From: RH-AL1 sp050013235
Lineage (GTDB): Bacteria > Pseudomonadota > Alphaproteobacteria > Rhizobiales > Beijerinckiaceae
Length of the DNA: 64,000 nt
Assembly (NCBI GenBank): GCA_050013235.1
Contig: JBEKFQ010000013.1
Span: forward strand, 6,817 to 70,816
Reading direction: 5' to 3'
Below the pieces are notes generated by a model that was not told where the DNA came from, ran no database searches, and saw only the letters and a program-made list of their open reading frames with translations. This document shows, in pieces, positions 15,795-23,944 of this stretch (the first letter of the stretch is position 1; the number at the start of each line of letters is the position of its first letter). A program made the translations under genes and the position numbers.

Positions 15795-18068
15795 ATGAGC
15801 GACACGGCGGGCCGGTCCCTGACGGGCAGAGCGCTGGCGGGCGGGGCCTCCGCGGCAAGCGGGGGGCTGTCCGGGCGTTGGCGTCTCGCTTTTGGCTTGC
15901 TGTGGGGCCGGTTTGCCCGGGCGTTCGAGAGCGAAGTCGAGCATCGCCGTCTGTTTCTCTGGTTTCCCGTGGCCTTGGGCACCGGCGATATCTTCTATTT
16001 CGTCGCGGACCGCGAACCGCCGCTTTGGCTTTGCGCCGGCCTTTGCCTCGGCTTTGCCGTGCTCGCCTACGCCGCGCGCGCGCATCGCAAGGCCTTTTGC
16101 TTGTTCGTGGCGGTCGCGGCTTGCGCCGGGGGCATGGTTTCCGCTGGCTGGCGCTCGGCGCGGGTCGCGGCCCCCGTTCTCGACCGCATCCGCATTCTCG
16201 ATGTCGAGGGCTATATCGAGGAAATGGATTTTCGCCGCGAGGGCGCGCGGTTCATTCTGCGCGTCGCCGCCGCCGATGGGCTCGATCCCGAAAAGACGCC
16301 TTATCGCATCAGGCTCACCACCCGCCGCGCGCCGCCCTTCGAGGCCGGGACTTATGTCCAGGTGAAAGCGCGCCTGCTCCCGCCCTCGCGCGCGGCGCAA
16401 CCCGGCGGCTATGATTTTGCGCGCGACGCCTGGTTCGCGCGGATCGGGGCGGTGGGCAACGTGCTGGGACAAATCGAGCTGGCGCAAGCGCCGGACCCGC
16501 CGGATTTGATGCTCTCCGCCACCATGGCCATCGATCGCGCGCGCAATGCCTTGGCGCGCCGGGTCGATACGATCATCGGCGGCGATACCGGCGCCATCGC
16601 CGCCGCGATGGTGACGGGCAAGCGCGATCTCCTGTCCGACGATGCGAAAAACCTGATCCGCGAGGCCGGAATTTTTCACGTCATCACGATTTCCGGCGTG
16701 CAGATGACGCTGGTCGCGGGGATTTTCTTCATTGGCTTGCGGCGTCTTCTCGCCTTGAGCCGGACGCTCGCCTTGCGTTACCCCATCAAGAAATGGGCGG
16801 CCGCCGCGGCCATTTTGGCGGCCGTTGTCTATGACATCGCGACGGGGTCGCGGATCGGCACCGAGCGCGCCTTGTTCATGACGGTCATCATGCTCAGCGC
16901 GGTGCTGATGGACCGTCATGCGCTGTCGATGCGCAACCTCGCGCTGGCCGCTCTGTTGGTGCTCTTGTTCGAGCCGGAAGCGCTGCTGGGGGCGAGTTTC
17001 CAGCTTTCTTTCGCGGCGGTCGGGGCCTTGGTCGCGGTCTACGAGGCCCGCGCCGCTGCTTTCGAGGGCGGGCCGGCGGACCGGGTCGTGCCGGAAAACA
17101 AACGCGGCGGCTGGTTTACGCACTGGTTGGGCACGCATTTTGGACCCGGCAAGGGCCTCGGGCCGGTGCTGTTCGCGACCTTTTGCGCCACCAGCGCCAT
17201 GGCTTCCTTCATGGCCTACGACTTCCACGAGATGAACCCTTATGTCCTCATCGGCAATCCGCTCACGCTGATCATTATCGAAATCTTCGCGGTGCCCGGC
17301 GCGCTTTTGGGGACTTTACTCTATCCCTTCGGCCTCGATGCCTTCGTCTGGCATTATGTCGGCGCGGGCATTTCGATCATCATGGCGGCGGCGCGGCTCG
17401 TGGGCTCGCTGCCCGGCGCCAGCCTGCATCTGCCCGCTTTCGCGCCCTGGTCCCTGGCGTTTCTGAGCCTCGCGGTTCTCTCCGCCGTGCTTTGGCGCAG
17501 CGCGTTGTTGCGCGCCACCGCCATCCCTTTCGCCTTGGCCGGGCTGGCGGGCGCGGCGGCGGGCATGCCATTCGACATCGCGGTCGCCCCGTTGGGCGAT
17601 GCGGCGGCCGTGCGGCTCGGAGATGGGCGTCTCGCGGTCTTGGGTGAGCGCCCCAGTGCCTTCGCGGCGGAGCAATGGCTGCGGGCGGATGCCGATGGCC
17701 GCGCCGTCAAGACCGCGATCCAACACGCCTCGTGCGACAAGACCGGTTGCACCGGAATTCTGCGCGACGGCCGCGCGGTCGCGCTCGTCTTGGAAAAACC
17801 TGCTTTTGCCGAGGATTGCTTGCGGGCGGCGGTTTTGATCACGCCACTCTTCGCGCCGCGCGGCTGCGCGGCGGGGCTGATCATCGATCGCGATACCTTG
17901 CGCCGGACAGGGGCGGTGACGCTCCGGGCCAAGGAGGGCGGCTTCGAGATGCGGACCGCGCGGGCCGAGGGCGAGGACCGCCCATGGTCGCCCGCGCCAC
18001 CGGCTCGCTGGGGCGCGGCGGCGAAAGACGACCCCGAGGCCGGCGAGGACGTCAGTAGCGTCGAATGA
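15795..18068 (+). CDS. comEC: ComEC/Rec2-family DNA uptake channel protein
   Basis: A 757-residue polytopic membrane protein. After a cytoplasmic N-terminus there are membrane segments, then a soluble DUF4131/OB-like domain (residues about 135-230) and the Competence domain with its signature HVITISGVQMTLVAGI and TGSRIGTERALFMTVIML. In naturally competent bacteria it moves single-stranded DNA across the inner membrane. The C-terminal 170 residues occupy the place of the beta-lactamase-like domain, but I see no HxHxDH metal motif there, a common state in alphaproteobacteria. It converges on lexA and the two reading frames overlap by 17 bases. Confidence 0.92.
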   Translation: MSDTAGRSLTGRALAGGASAASGGLSGRWRLAFGLLWGRFARAFESEVEHRRLFLWFPVALGTGDIFYFVADREPPLWLCAGLCLGFAVLAYAARAHRKAFCLFVAVAACAGGMVSAGWRSARVAAPVLDRIRILDVEGYIEEMDFRREGARFILRVAAADGLDPEKTPYRIRLTTRRAPPFEAGTYVQVKARLLPPSRAAQPGGYDFARDAWFARIGAVGNVLGQIELAQAPDPPDLMLSATMAIDRARNALARRVDTIIGGDTGAIAAAMVTGKRDLLSDDAKNLIREAGIFHVITISGVQMTLVAGIFFIGLRRLLALSRTLALRYPIKKWAAAAAILAAVVYDIATGSRIGTERALFMTVIMLSAVLMDRHALSMRNLALAALLVLLFEPEALLGASFQLSFAAVGALVAVYEARAAAFEGGPADRVVPENKRGGWFTHWLGTHFGPGKGLGPVLFATFCATSAMASFMAYDFHEMNPYVLIGNPLTLIIIEIFAVPGALLGTLLYPFGLDAFVWHYVGAGISIIMAAARLVGSLPGASLHLPAFAPWSLAFLSLAVLSAVLWRSALLRATAIPFALAGLAGAAAGMPFDIAVAPLGDAAAVRLGDGRLAVLGERPSAFAAEQWLRADADGRAVKTAIQHASCDKTGCTGILRDGRAVALVLEKPAFAEDCLRAAVLITPLFAPRGCAAGLIIDRDTLRRTGAVTLRAKEGGFEMRTARAEGEDRPWSPAPPARWGAAAKDDPEAGEDVSSVE

Positions 18069-18762
18069 GGCTGACCAGCTTGCCCTGAATTTGCACGCGG
18101 TCGGGCCCGAAGATGCGAGTCTCGTAAGCGGGATTGGCGGCCTCGAGCGCGATGGACGCGCCGCGCTTGCGCAGCCGTTTCAAGGTCGCTTCCTCATCGT
18201 CGATCAGCGCCACGACAATGTCGCCGGTCTCGGCCGTATCCTGGCGGCGGATGACGACCGTGTCGGAATCGAAAATCCCGGCCTCGATCATGGAATCGCC
18301 GCGTACTTCCAGCGCGTAATGCTCGCCGGCGGGAAGCATGTCCGGCGGCAGCGCGATCGTGTGGCTGCGGGTCTGTAGCGCGGTGATCGGCGTGCCCGCC
18401 GCGATCCGGCCCATGACCGGAATGGAAATGAAGGCGCGGCCGTCGTCCTCTTGCGCTTGCGGTGCCATCGGGCGGACGCGGCCGAGCGTCCCCTCGATCA
18501 CGCTGGGCTCGAAGCGTTGCTTGCGGGTCTGCCCGGCGGGTGTCGAGGATTCCGGCAGGCGCAGCACCTCGAGCGCCCGCGCGCGGTTGGGCAGGCGGCG
18601 GATGAAGCCACGCTCCTCCAAGGCGATGATGAGCCGGTGGATGCCCGATTTCGAGCGCAGATCGAGCGCATCCTTCATCTCGTCGAAGGAGGGCGGAACC
18701 CCGGATTCCTTCAAGCGCTCGTTGATGAAGCGGAGCAATTCAATCTGTTTTTTCGTCAACAT
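18052..18762 (-). CDS. lexA: LexA repressor
   Basis: A 236-residue SOS-response repressor and self-cleaving peptidase. The N-terminal winged helix starts MLTKKQIELLRFINERLKESG with recognition helix KSGIHRLIIALEERG. The autocleavage site is Ala122-Gly123 (GRIAAGTP), with catalytic Ser157 (RGDSMIEAG) and Lys195 (EATLKRL). I chose the ATG at 18762, which matches the usual N-terminus; the open frame extends further upstream without similarity. A GTTC-N7-GTTC SOS box lies 108 bases upstream at 18870-18884, which indicates autoregulation. The 3' end overlaps comEC. Confidence 0.96.
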   Translation of the reverse strand: MLTKKQIELLRFINERLKESGVPPSFDEMKDALDLRSKSGIHRLIIALEERGFIRRLPNRARALEVLRLPESSTPAGQTRKQRFEPSVIEGTLGRVRPMAPQAQEDDGRAFISIPVMGRIAAGTPITALQTRSHTIALPPDMLPAGEHYALEVRGDSMIEAGIFDSDTVVIRRQDTAETGDIVVALIDDEEATLKRLRKRGASIALEAANPAYETRIFGPDRVQIQGKLVSLIRRY

Positions 18763-18869
18763 CCGCAACGCTCTCGCTTGCCAAGAAGGGGTGAACCCCG
18801 TCCCGAATCCATCTACAGTCTCTATACACTCGATCATGGGTTTAAACAAAGAGTGAACAGAGCCAATTT

Positions 18870-18884
18870 GTTCGTTTTGTGTTC
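18870..18884. promoter_or_regulatory. LexA (SOS) box, alphaproteobacterial type
   Basis: The sequence GTTC-GTTTTGT-GTTC fits the alphaproteobacterial LexA consensus GTTC-N7-GTTC exactly. It lies in the divergent region between lexA and the yjbQ-like gene, 33 bases before the latter's start codon, so it could repress both. Confidence 0.85.
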
Positions 18885-18916
18885 TTTTCGATTGAAACGG
18901 CAGGAGAGATCGTCCG

Positions 18917-19333
18917 ATGCGGCAGGCCAGTGCGAGGTTGGAGGTGGCGACGAAGGGTAAGGGCCTCATCGATATCAGCCGCGAGGTCCATGCGTTCGTG
19001 GCGCGCGAGCGGATCGGCCAGGGCCTGCTGACGATCTTTTGCCGTCACACCTCCGCCTCCCTGCTGATTCAGGAAAACGCCGATCCCGATGTGCAAGAGG
19101 ATCTCAAGCACTTCCTCGAAACCATCGCGCCGGAGGGGGCGGGCTACATCCACGATACCGAGGGCCCCGACGACATGCCCGCCCACATCCGCGCCGCGCT
19201 GACGCAGACGAGCCTCTCCATTCCCATCGAGTCCGGACGCCTGGTGCTGGGGACGTGGCAGGGGATTTATCTATGCGAGCACCGCAGCGCGCCGCATAAA
19301 AGGTCGATCGCGCTGCATGTTCTAGGGGAATGA
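18917..19333 (+). CDS. YjbQ family protein (UPF0047, secondary thiamine-phosphate synthase)
   Basis: A 138-residue protein of the YjbQ/UPF0047 family, a small trimeric enzyme for which weak thiamine-phosphate synthase activity has been reported; the true role is unsettled. Signature elements are FCRHTSASLLIQENADPDVQEDL, the segment DDMPAHIRAALTQTSLSIPI and GTWQGIYLCEHR with conserved histidine. The full length is typical. It is divergent from lexA and has the SOS box only 33 bases upstream, suggesting possible co-regulation with the DNA-damage response, which is inference from position. Confidence 0.9.
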   Translation: MRQASARLEVATKGKGLIDISREVHAFVARERIGQGLLTIFCRHTSASLLIQENADPDVQEDLKHFLETIAPEGAGYIHDTEGPDDMPAHIRAALTQTSLSIPIESGRLVLGTWQGIYLCEHRSAPHKRSIALHVLGE

Positions 19334-19343
19334 GGGGCGTCCC

Positions 19344-20585
19344 CTACCAGCCCTGCTCGAACCGTAAGATCCGGCACGCCTGTCCCGCCTCCGCCGCAGG
19401 CGCGCGGGGTTCGCGGATCAGCAGACATTGCGATTGCGCGAGAATCCGCAGCATCGAGGAATCTTGCTGGGCGTCCGGGACCACCACCGGGGTGCCGTCG
19501 TTGCGTAGCGTGAGCGCCGCCCGCATATAATCCGCGCGCTCGCCGTTGGCCTTGAGCGGCGCGCCGGATATCGCCGGCTCGCCGCGGTCGAGGCCGGCTT
19601 TGGGGTCGCCCGCCAAGGCGCGGATCAGGGGGATGAGAAACAGCACGCCGCAGACGATGGAGGAAACGGGATTGCCGGGCAGGCCGAGGATCGACATCGA
19701 ACCCGGTCCGGAATTGGGACCGAGCCGTCCGTGGATCAGCGGTTTGCCCGGCCGCATGGCGATGCGCCAAAAGCCGAGCCGCATGCCCTCTTTTTCAAGC
19801 GCGGGTTTGACGAGATCGTAATCGCCCACCGAGGCGCCGCCCAGCGTCACCAGAACATCGGCCTTGGCGTCCCGCGCGGCGCGGATCGCGGCTTTGATGG
19901 CGCGGGCCTCGTCGCGCACGATGCCGAGATCGAGCACCGCGCCGCCAGCGGCTTGCACATAGGCCGCGATGGCGAAGGAATTTGAGGCGACGATCTGGTC
20001 CTGCCCCACCGGATCGCCCGGCGCCACCAACTCGTCGCCCGTGGCGATGATGGCGACGAGCGGCTGCCGGGTGACGGGCAGCTTGGGATGGTTCATCGCG
20101 GCGGCTAGCGCCAGTTCGGCCGCGCCCAGGCGCCGTCCGGCTTTCAACAGCGTCTCGCCCACGGAAAAATCGAGACCGGCCTGGCGGATGTGGCGGCCAA
20201 ACTGCGGCGGTTCGGTGGCCCGGATCGTAGCGCCATCGGCCACGGCGCATTCCTGGATCAGAATCGTATCGGCGCCCTCCGGCACCGGCGCGCCGGTAAA
20301 GATGCGGACGGTTTCTCCGGGCCCGAGACGCCCCTCGTAGCGAGATCCCGCCGCGCTCTCGCCCACCAATTTGAGCGGCGTCGAGAGATCGCGGACATCC
20401 CCGGCGCGCAGGGCATAACCATCCATGGCGGACATATCGGCGGGCGGTTGGGTCAGTAACGCCTGGAGATCGCGCGCCAGCGTCCGCCCACGCGCTTGAT
20501 GCAGCGGCACGAGTTCCGTCTCCAGCGGGGCGAGGCCATCGAGGATACGGGCGAGCGCTTCGGCAACCGTCAAATAATCGCTCAT
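19344..20585 (-). CDS. moeA: Molybdopterin molybdotransferase MoeA
   Basis: A 413-residue enzyme that inserts molybdate into adenylylated molybdopterin at the end of molybdenum cofactor synthesis. MoeA domain I/II features are clear: LTQPPADMSAMDGYALRAGD near the start, IFTGAPVPEGADTI, and the MoCF-binding fold with TLGGASVGDYDLV and PGKPLIHGR followed by GLPGNPVSS. The ATG at 20585 overlaps the moaC stop codon as ATGA, indicating translational coupling. A start four codons upstream is also in frame. It is the last gene of a trpG-trpD-trpC-moaC-moeA series. Confidence 0.96.
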   Translation of the reverse strand: MSDYLTVAEALARILDGLAPLETELVPLHQARGRTLARDLQALLTQPPADMSAMDGYALRAGDVRDLSTPLKLVGESAAGSRYEGRLGPGETVRIFTGAPVPEGADTILIQECAVADGATIRATEPPQFGRHIRQAGLDFSVGETLLKAGRRLGAAELALAAAMNHPKLPVTRQPLVAIIATGDELVAPGDPVGQDQIVASNSFAIAAYVQAAGGAVLDLGIVRDEARAIKAAIRAARDAKADVLVTLGGASVGDYDLVKPALEKEGMRLGFWRIAMRPGKPLIHGRLGPNSGPGSMSILGLPGNPVSSIVCGVLFLIPLIRALAGDPKAGLDRGEPAISGAPLKANGERADYMRAALTLRNDGTPVVVPDAQQDSSMLRILAQSQCLLIREPRAPAAEAGQACRILRFEQGW

Positions 20586-21058
20586 GGCGCGGTCCAATCG
20601 CCTGATTTACCGCCGGTTTTCTCGAGCAAGGCGATCCCCTCGATACGCATGCCGCGATCGGCGGCCTTCAACATGTCGTACAAAGTCAGACAGGCGACGG
20701 AAACGGCGGTCAAGGCTTCCATCTCGACGCCAGTCTGGCCGGTGACCTTGGCGAGCGCGCGGACGGTAAAGCCAGGCAGCGCCGCATCCGGTTCGATATC
20801 CACCGCGACTTTGGCGAGCGCGAGGGGGTGGCACAGCGGGATCAGATCGGATGTCCGTTTCGCCGCCATGATCCCCGCAATGCGCGCGGTCGCGATGACA
20901 TCGCCCTTCTTGGCCATGCCGGACAGCGCAAGTTCGAGCGTCGCGGCTTGCATCACGATCCGCCCCTGCGCGACCGCCACGCGTTCCGTCGCCGCCTTGG
21001 CCGAAACATCGACCATATGCGCCGCGCCGCCGGCATCGAGATGGGTGAGCTTGGTCAT
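20582..21058 (-). CDS. moaC: Cyclic pyranopterin monophosphate synthase MoaC
   Basis: A 158-residue enzyme catalysing the second half of the first step in molybdopterin synthesis, acting on the product of MoaA. Family hallmarks are present: MVDVSAKAATERVAVAQG near the start, GIMAAKRTSDLIPLCHPL in the centre (active-site histidine) and TGVEMEALTAVSVACLTLYDM toward the end. It is coupled to moeA by an ATGA overlap. moaA and moaB/D/E are not in this window. Confidence 0.96.
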   Translation of the reverse strand: MTKLTHLDAGGAAHMVDVSAKAATERVAVAQGRIVMQAATLELALSGMAKKGDVIATARIAGIMAAKRTSDLIPLCHPLALAKVAVDIEPDAALPGFTVRALAKVTGQTGVEMEALTAVSVACLTLYDMLKAADRGMRIEGIALLEKTGGKSGDWTAP

Positions 21059-21136
21059 GGGGGAATTGGTTTCCTAGGCGTAAGTGGAATTGGTGAAGGT
21101 GCCCTCGGGGAGCGTTTGCAGCGCTCCGGCCTAACG

Positions 21137-21183
21137 AGTCCCTCGCCCTTCGAGACGCGCTTCGCGCCCTCAGGGTGAGGGTG
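21137..21183. repeat. REP-like palindrome between trpC and moaC
   Basis: CCCTCGCCCT...AGGGTGAGGG arms surround a GACGCGCTTCGCGC core. The pattern is very close to a palindrome that recurs between genes in many Rhizobiales genomes (from memory, a CCTCATCCTGAGG-type unit with a GCGCGTCTCGAAGG side). It is the main content of the 164-base gap. Confidence 0.6.
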
Positions 21184-21222
21184 TTGTGGGATTTGAGACG
21201 GTTATCTCTTTTTCCTCATCTA

Positions 21223-22029
21223 TTACTTCGCCGCGTTCGTGCCCTGTAGCAGAGCGCGCGTTGCCGCCGTCACATCCTCTTGCCGCATCAGGCTTTCCCC
21301 GACCAGGAAGGTTTCGATGCCGGAGCGGCGCAGGCGCAGGCAATCCTCATGGGTGAAGATCCCGCTTTCCGCGACCAGGACACGATCCTTGGGGACCAAT
21401 TCGGACAGGCGTTCGCTGACACTCAGCGAGACCTCGAACGTCCGCAGATTCCGGTTGTTGATGCCGAGCAGGGGCGTCTCGAGTCTGAGCGCGCGGCGCA
21501 ACTCGTCCGCGTCGTGGACTTCCACCAGCACGTCCATGCCGAAACCTTGCGCCTCCTTGAGCAGCTTGGCGGCGGTGGCGTCGTCGAGGCTCGCCATGAT
21601 CAAGAGGATGCAATCGGCGCCATGGGCGCGGGCTTCGGCCACCTGGTAGGGCTCGAAAATGAAGTCCTTGCGCAGAGCGGGGAGCGCGGTTGCCGCCCGC
21701 GCCGCGTCGAGAAAGGCGAGATCGCCCTGGAAGGACGGCTTGTCCGTCAAGACGGAGAGGCAGGCGGCGCCGCCGGCCTCATAGGCCTTCGCCAGCGCCG
21801 GAGGATCGAAATCCTCCCGGATCAACCCCTTGGAGGGACTGGCCTTCTTGATCTCGGCGATCAAGGCGAATTCGCCCGCTTCGTGCTTGGCCTGGATCAC
21901 CCGGACGAAGCCGCGCGGCGGCTCCTGCGCCTCGGCCAGCGCCAGGATCCGCGAGAGCGGGACTTGGGCGATCGCCTCCGCGATTTCGCGGCGCTTATAG
22001 GCTTCGATCAGTTGTAGAATATCCACCAT
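21223..22029 (-). CDS. trpC: Indole-3-glycerol-phosphate synthase
   Basis: A 268-residue TIM-barrel enzyme of tryptophan synthesis that closes the indole ring of CdRP. Seen in sequence: EIKKASPSKGLIREDFDP (catalytic lysine), LTDKPSFQGDL, ALRKDFIFEPYQVAEARAHG, GINNRNLRTFEV, and VAESGIFTHEDCLRLRRSG with VGESLMRQEDV at the phosphate-binding end. It is monofunctional, with no fused TrpF. The start codon lies 3 bases after the trpD stop codon, so the two are cotranscribed. Confidence 0.97.
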   Translation of the reverse strand: MVDILQLIEAYKRREIAEAIAQVPLSRILALAEAQEPPRGFVRVIQAKHEAGEFALIAEIKKASPSKGLIREDFDPPALAKAYEAGGAACLSVLTDKPSFQGDLAFLDAARAATALPALRKDFIFEPYQVAEARAHGADCILLIMASLDDATAAKLLKEAQGFGMDVLVEVHDADELRRALRLETPLLGINNRNLRTFEVSLSVSERLSELVPKDRVLVAESGIFTHEDCLRLRRSGIETFLVGESLMRQEDVTAATRALLQGTNAAK

Positions 22030-22032
22030 GCT

Positions 22033-23067
22033 TCACCCTGCCGCCGCGCGAGGACCGCTGTTCGAGGCCAAGATCAACCGCTCGAGCACGGCTTTGGCTT
22101 GGCCGCTGTCGATCGCGCGCGCGGCCATCGCGACGCCTTCGTGAAGATCGCGCGCTTTGCCCGCCACGGTCAGAGCCGCGGCGGCGTTGAGCACCGCAAT
22201 GTCGCGATAGGCATTCTTTTCGCCGGCAAGCACGCCGCGTAAAGCCGCCGCATTATGCGCGGGGTCGCCGCCCTTCAAATCCGCCAGGGCGGCGCGGGCA
22301 ATGCCGTAATCCTCCGGGACGATGGTGAAGGTTTCGGGCGGGCCGCCGCCGATGGAAACGACGGTGGTCGGGCCGGTCGTGGTGATCTCGTCGAGCCCGT
22401 CGGACCCATGGACCAGCCAAGCGCGTTCGGTGCCGAGATTGCCGAGCACATGAGCCAAGGGCTCCAGCCAAGCGGGGGAAAAGACGCCCACCAGCAACCG
22501 CTTGACCCCGGCCGGATTGGACAGCGGCCCGAGCAGGTTGAAAATCGTGCGGACGCCGAGATCGGCGCGCACGGCCGCAAAATGGCGCATGGCGGGATGG
22601 TGCGTTTGCGCCGACATGAAGCCGATATTGGCGTCCGCGAGGCAGCGCTCGACATCTTCCGCGCCGCCGCCGACCCGCACGCCCAGCGCGGTCAGCACGT
22701 CGCTGGAGCCGGAGCGCGACGAGGCCGCGCGATTGCCGTGCTTGGCGACCGGCACGCCGCAGGCCGCCACGATCATCGCCGCCAAGGTCGAGACGTTATA
22801 GGTGCCGTGGCCGTCGCCGCCGGTGCCGACGATATCGATGGTGCCCTCCGGCGCCTCGACCCGCAGCATGCGCGCGCGCATGGCCGAGACGGCGCCGGTG
22901 ATTTCCTCGATCGTCTCGCCGCGCACCCGCAACGCCATGAGGAAGGCGCCCATTTGCGCCGATGTCGCCTCGCCCGAGAGAAGATAATCGAAGGCGGCCT
23001 CGGCCTCGCTCCGCGACAACGCGGCGCCATCCGCGATTTTCGCGAGAACGGGTTTGAGCGAATTCAT
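22033..23067 (-). CDS. trpD: Anthranilate phosphoribosyltransferase
   Basis: 344 residues, transferring phosphoribosyl from PRPP to anthranilate. The PRPP-binding glycine-rich loop is GTGGDGHGTYNVST, followed by KHGNRAASSRSGSSDVL and the anthranilate-site segment FNLLGPLSNPAG. The start at 23067 shares one base with the trpG stop codon (TGATG), so translation is coupled. The open frame extends upstream of this start inside trpG but without similarity. It is a separate protein, not fused to TrpG. Confidence 0.97.
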   Translation of the reverse strand: MNSLKPVLAKIADGAALSRSEAEAAFDYLLSGEATSAQMGAFLMALRVRGETIEEITGAVSAMRARMLRVEAPEGTIDIVGTGGDGHGTYNVSTLAAMIVAACGVPVAKHGNRAASSRSGSSDVLTALGVRVGGGAEDVERCLADANIGFMSAQTHHPAMRHFAAVRADLGVRTIFNLLGPLSNPAGVKRLLVGVFSPAWLEPLAHVLGNLGTERAWLVHGSDGLDEITTTGPTTVVSIGGGPPETFTIVPEDYGIARAALADLKGGDPAHNAAALRGVLAGEKNAYRDIAVLNAAAALTVAGKARDLHEGVAMAARAIDSGQAKAVLERLILASNSGPRAAAG

Positions 23068-23678
23068 CAGGCGGCGCCAACGCGAGCTTGTTCGTTCCAG
23101 CTGAGCGCGAGATCGAGGAAGTTCTTCATGATAGTCCGGCCGTTTTCCGAGGCAATGCTCTCGGGATGAAACTGCACGCCGTGAATGGGAAGGGTTTTGT
23201 GCGAGAGCGCCATGATCAGGCCATCGGTCTCGGCCGTGATCTGCAAGACTTGCGGCAGGCTCGCGCGTTCGACCACCAGCGAGTGATAGCGGGTGGCGCG
23301 GAACGGTCCGGGGATCCCGCGAAAAATCGTTTCGCCGCGATGGCTGATTTCGGCCACCTTGCCATGGACCGGCAGGGGCGCGCGAACCACCTTGCCGCCA
23401 AAGGCCTCGCCAATCGCTTGATGCCCCAGGCAAACCCCGAACGTCGGGATCAACGGGCTGGCGCGGCGTAAAACCTCGAGGCAAATGCCGGCGTCTTTCG
23501 GCTCGCAGGGGCCTGGCGAGAGAACGAGCGCATCGGGCCGCCGCGCGATGAGCGCATCCACGGTGATCTCGTCGTTGCGCACGACGGTGACCTCGGCCCC
23601 CAGCGCGCCGAAATCATGCACGAGGTTCCAAGTGAAACTATCGTAATTGTCGATGAGAATGAGGCGAGGCCGGGTCAT
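23067..23678 (-). CDS. trpG: Anthranilate synthase component II (glutamine amidotransferase)
   Basis: A 203-residue class I glutamine amidotransferase that delivers ammonia to TrpE. The catalytic triad is visible: Cys83 in FGVCLGHQAIGEAFGG, and the His and Glu of HGVQFHPESIASENG. It is the first gene of the trpG-trpD-trpC run. A dispersed two-hairpin repeat begins only 15 bases before its start codon and so occupies the expected promoter/leader region. The partner trpE lies 2.6 kb upstream in the same orientation, separated by two unrelated genes. Confidence 0.96.
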   Translation of the reverse strand: MTRPRLILIDNYDSFTWNLVHDFGALGAEVTVVRNDEITVDALIARRPDALVLSPGPCEPKDAGICLEVLRRASPLIPTFGVCLGHQAIGEAFGGKVVRAPLPVHGKVAEISHRGETIFRGIPGPFRATRYHSLVVERASLPQVLQITAETDGLIMALSHKTLPIHGVQFHPESIASENGRTIMKNFLDLALSWNEQARVGAA

Positions 23679-23693
23679 CGGGCTTTATGGTTC

Positions 23694-23809
23694 TAGAGCG
23701 CATTCCGCCTCGGTGGAATCACCAAGGCGATAAGAAATCGCTCTTGTTTTAAGAAGTTAGAGCATTTTCTCGATCACAAAAGTCTGTAACTTCGGTGGAA
23801 AATGCTCTA
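23694..23809 (+). repeat. Second full copy of the TAGAGC two-hairpin dispersed repeat
   Basis: A 116-bp element with the same layout as 11171-11286. Hairpin 1 is CGCCTCGGTG-GAAT-CACCAAGGCG; hairpin 2 has the outer stem TAGAGCATTTTC/GAAAATGCTCTA. Stem positions that differ from the other copy mostly change on both sides so that pairing is kept. It lies between divergent trpG and the metallophosphoesterase gene. Confidence 0.88.
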
Positions 23810-23944
23810 GCCGCCCGGCGAGGTCAAGGGGCGGCTCCATCTGTTATAGGTTCCTCTTGGTGTTATAGGTTCCCCTTGATCGTCACGTGTTCTTCGTCAC
23901 CCTCTGTTTCAAGTGGAGAACGATTCGTGACGCGGAGATTCTTT

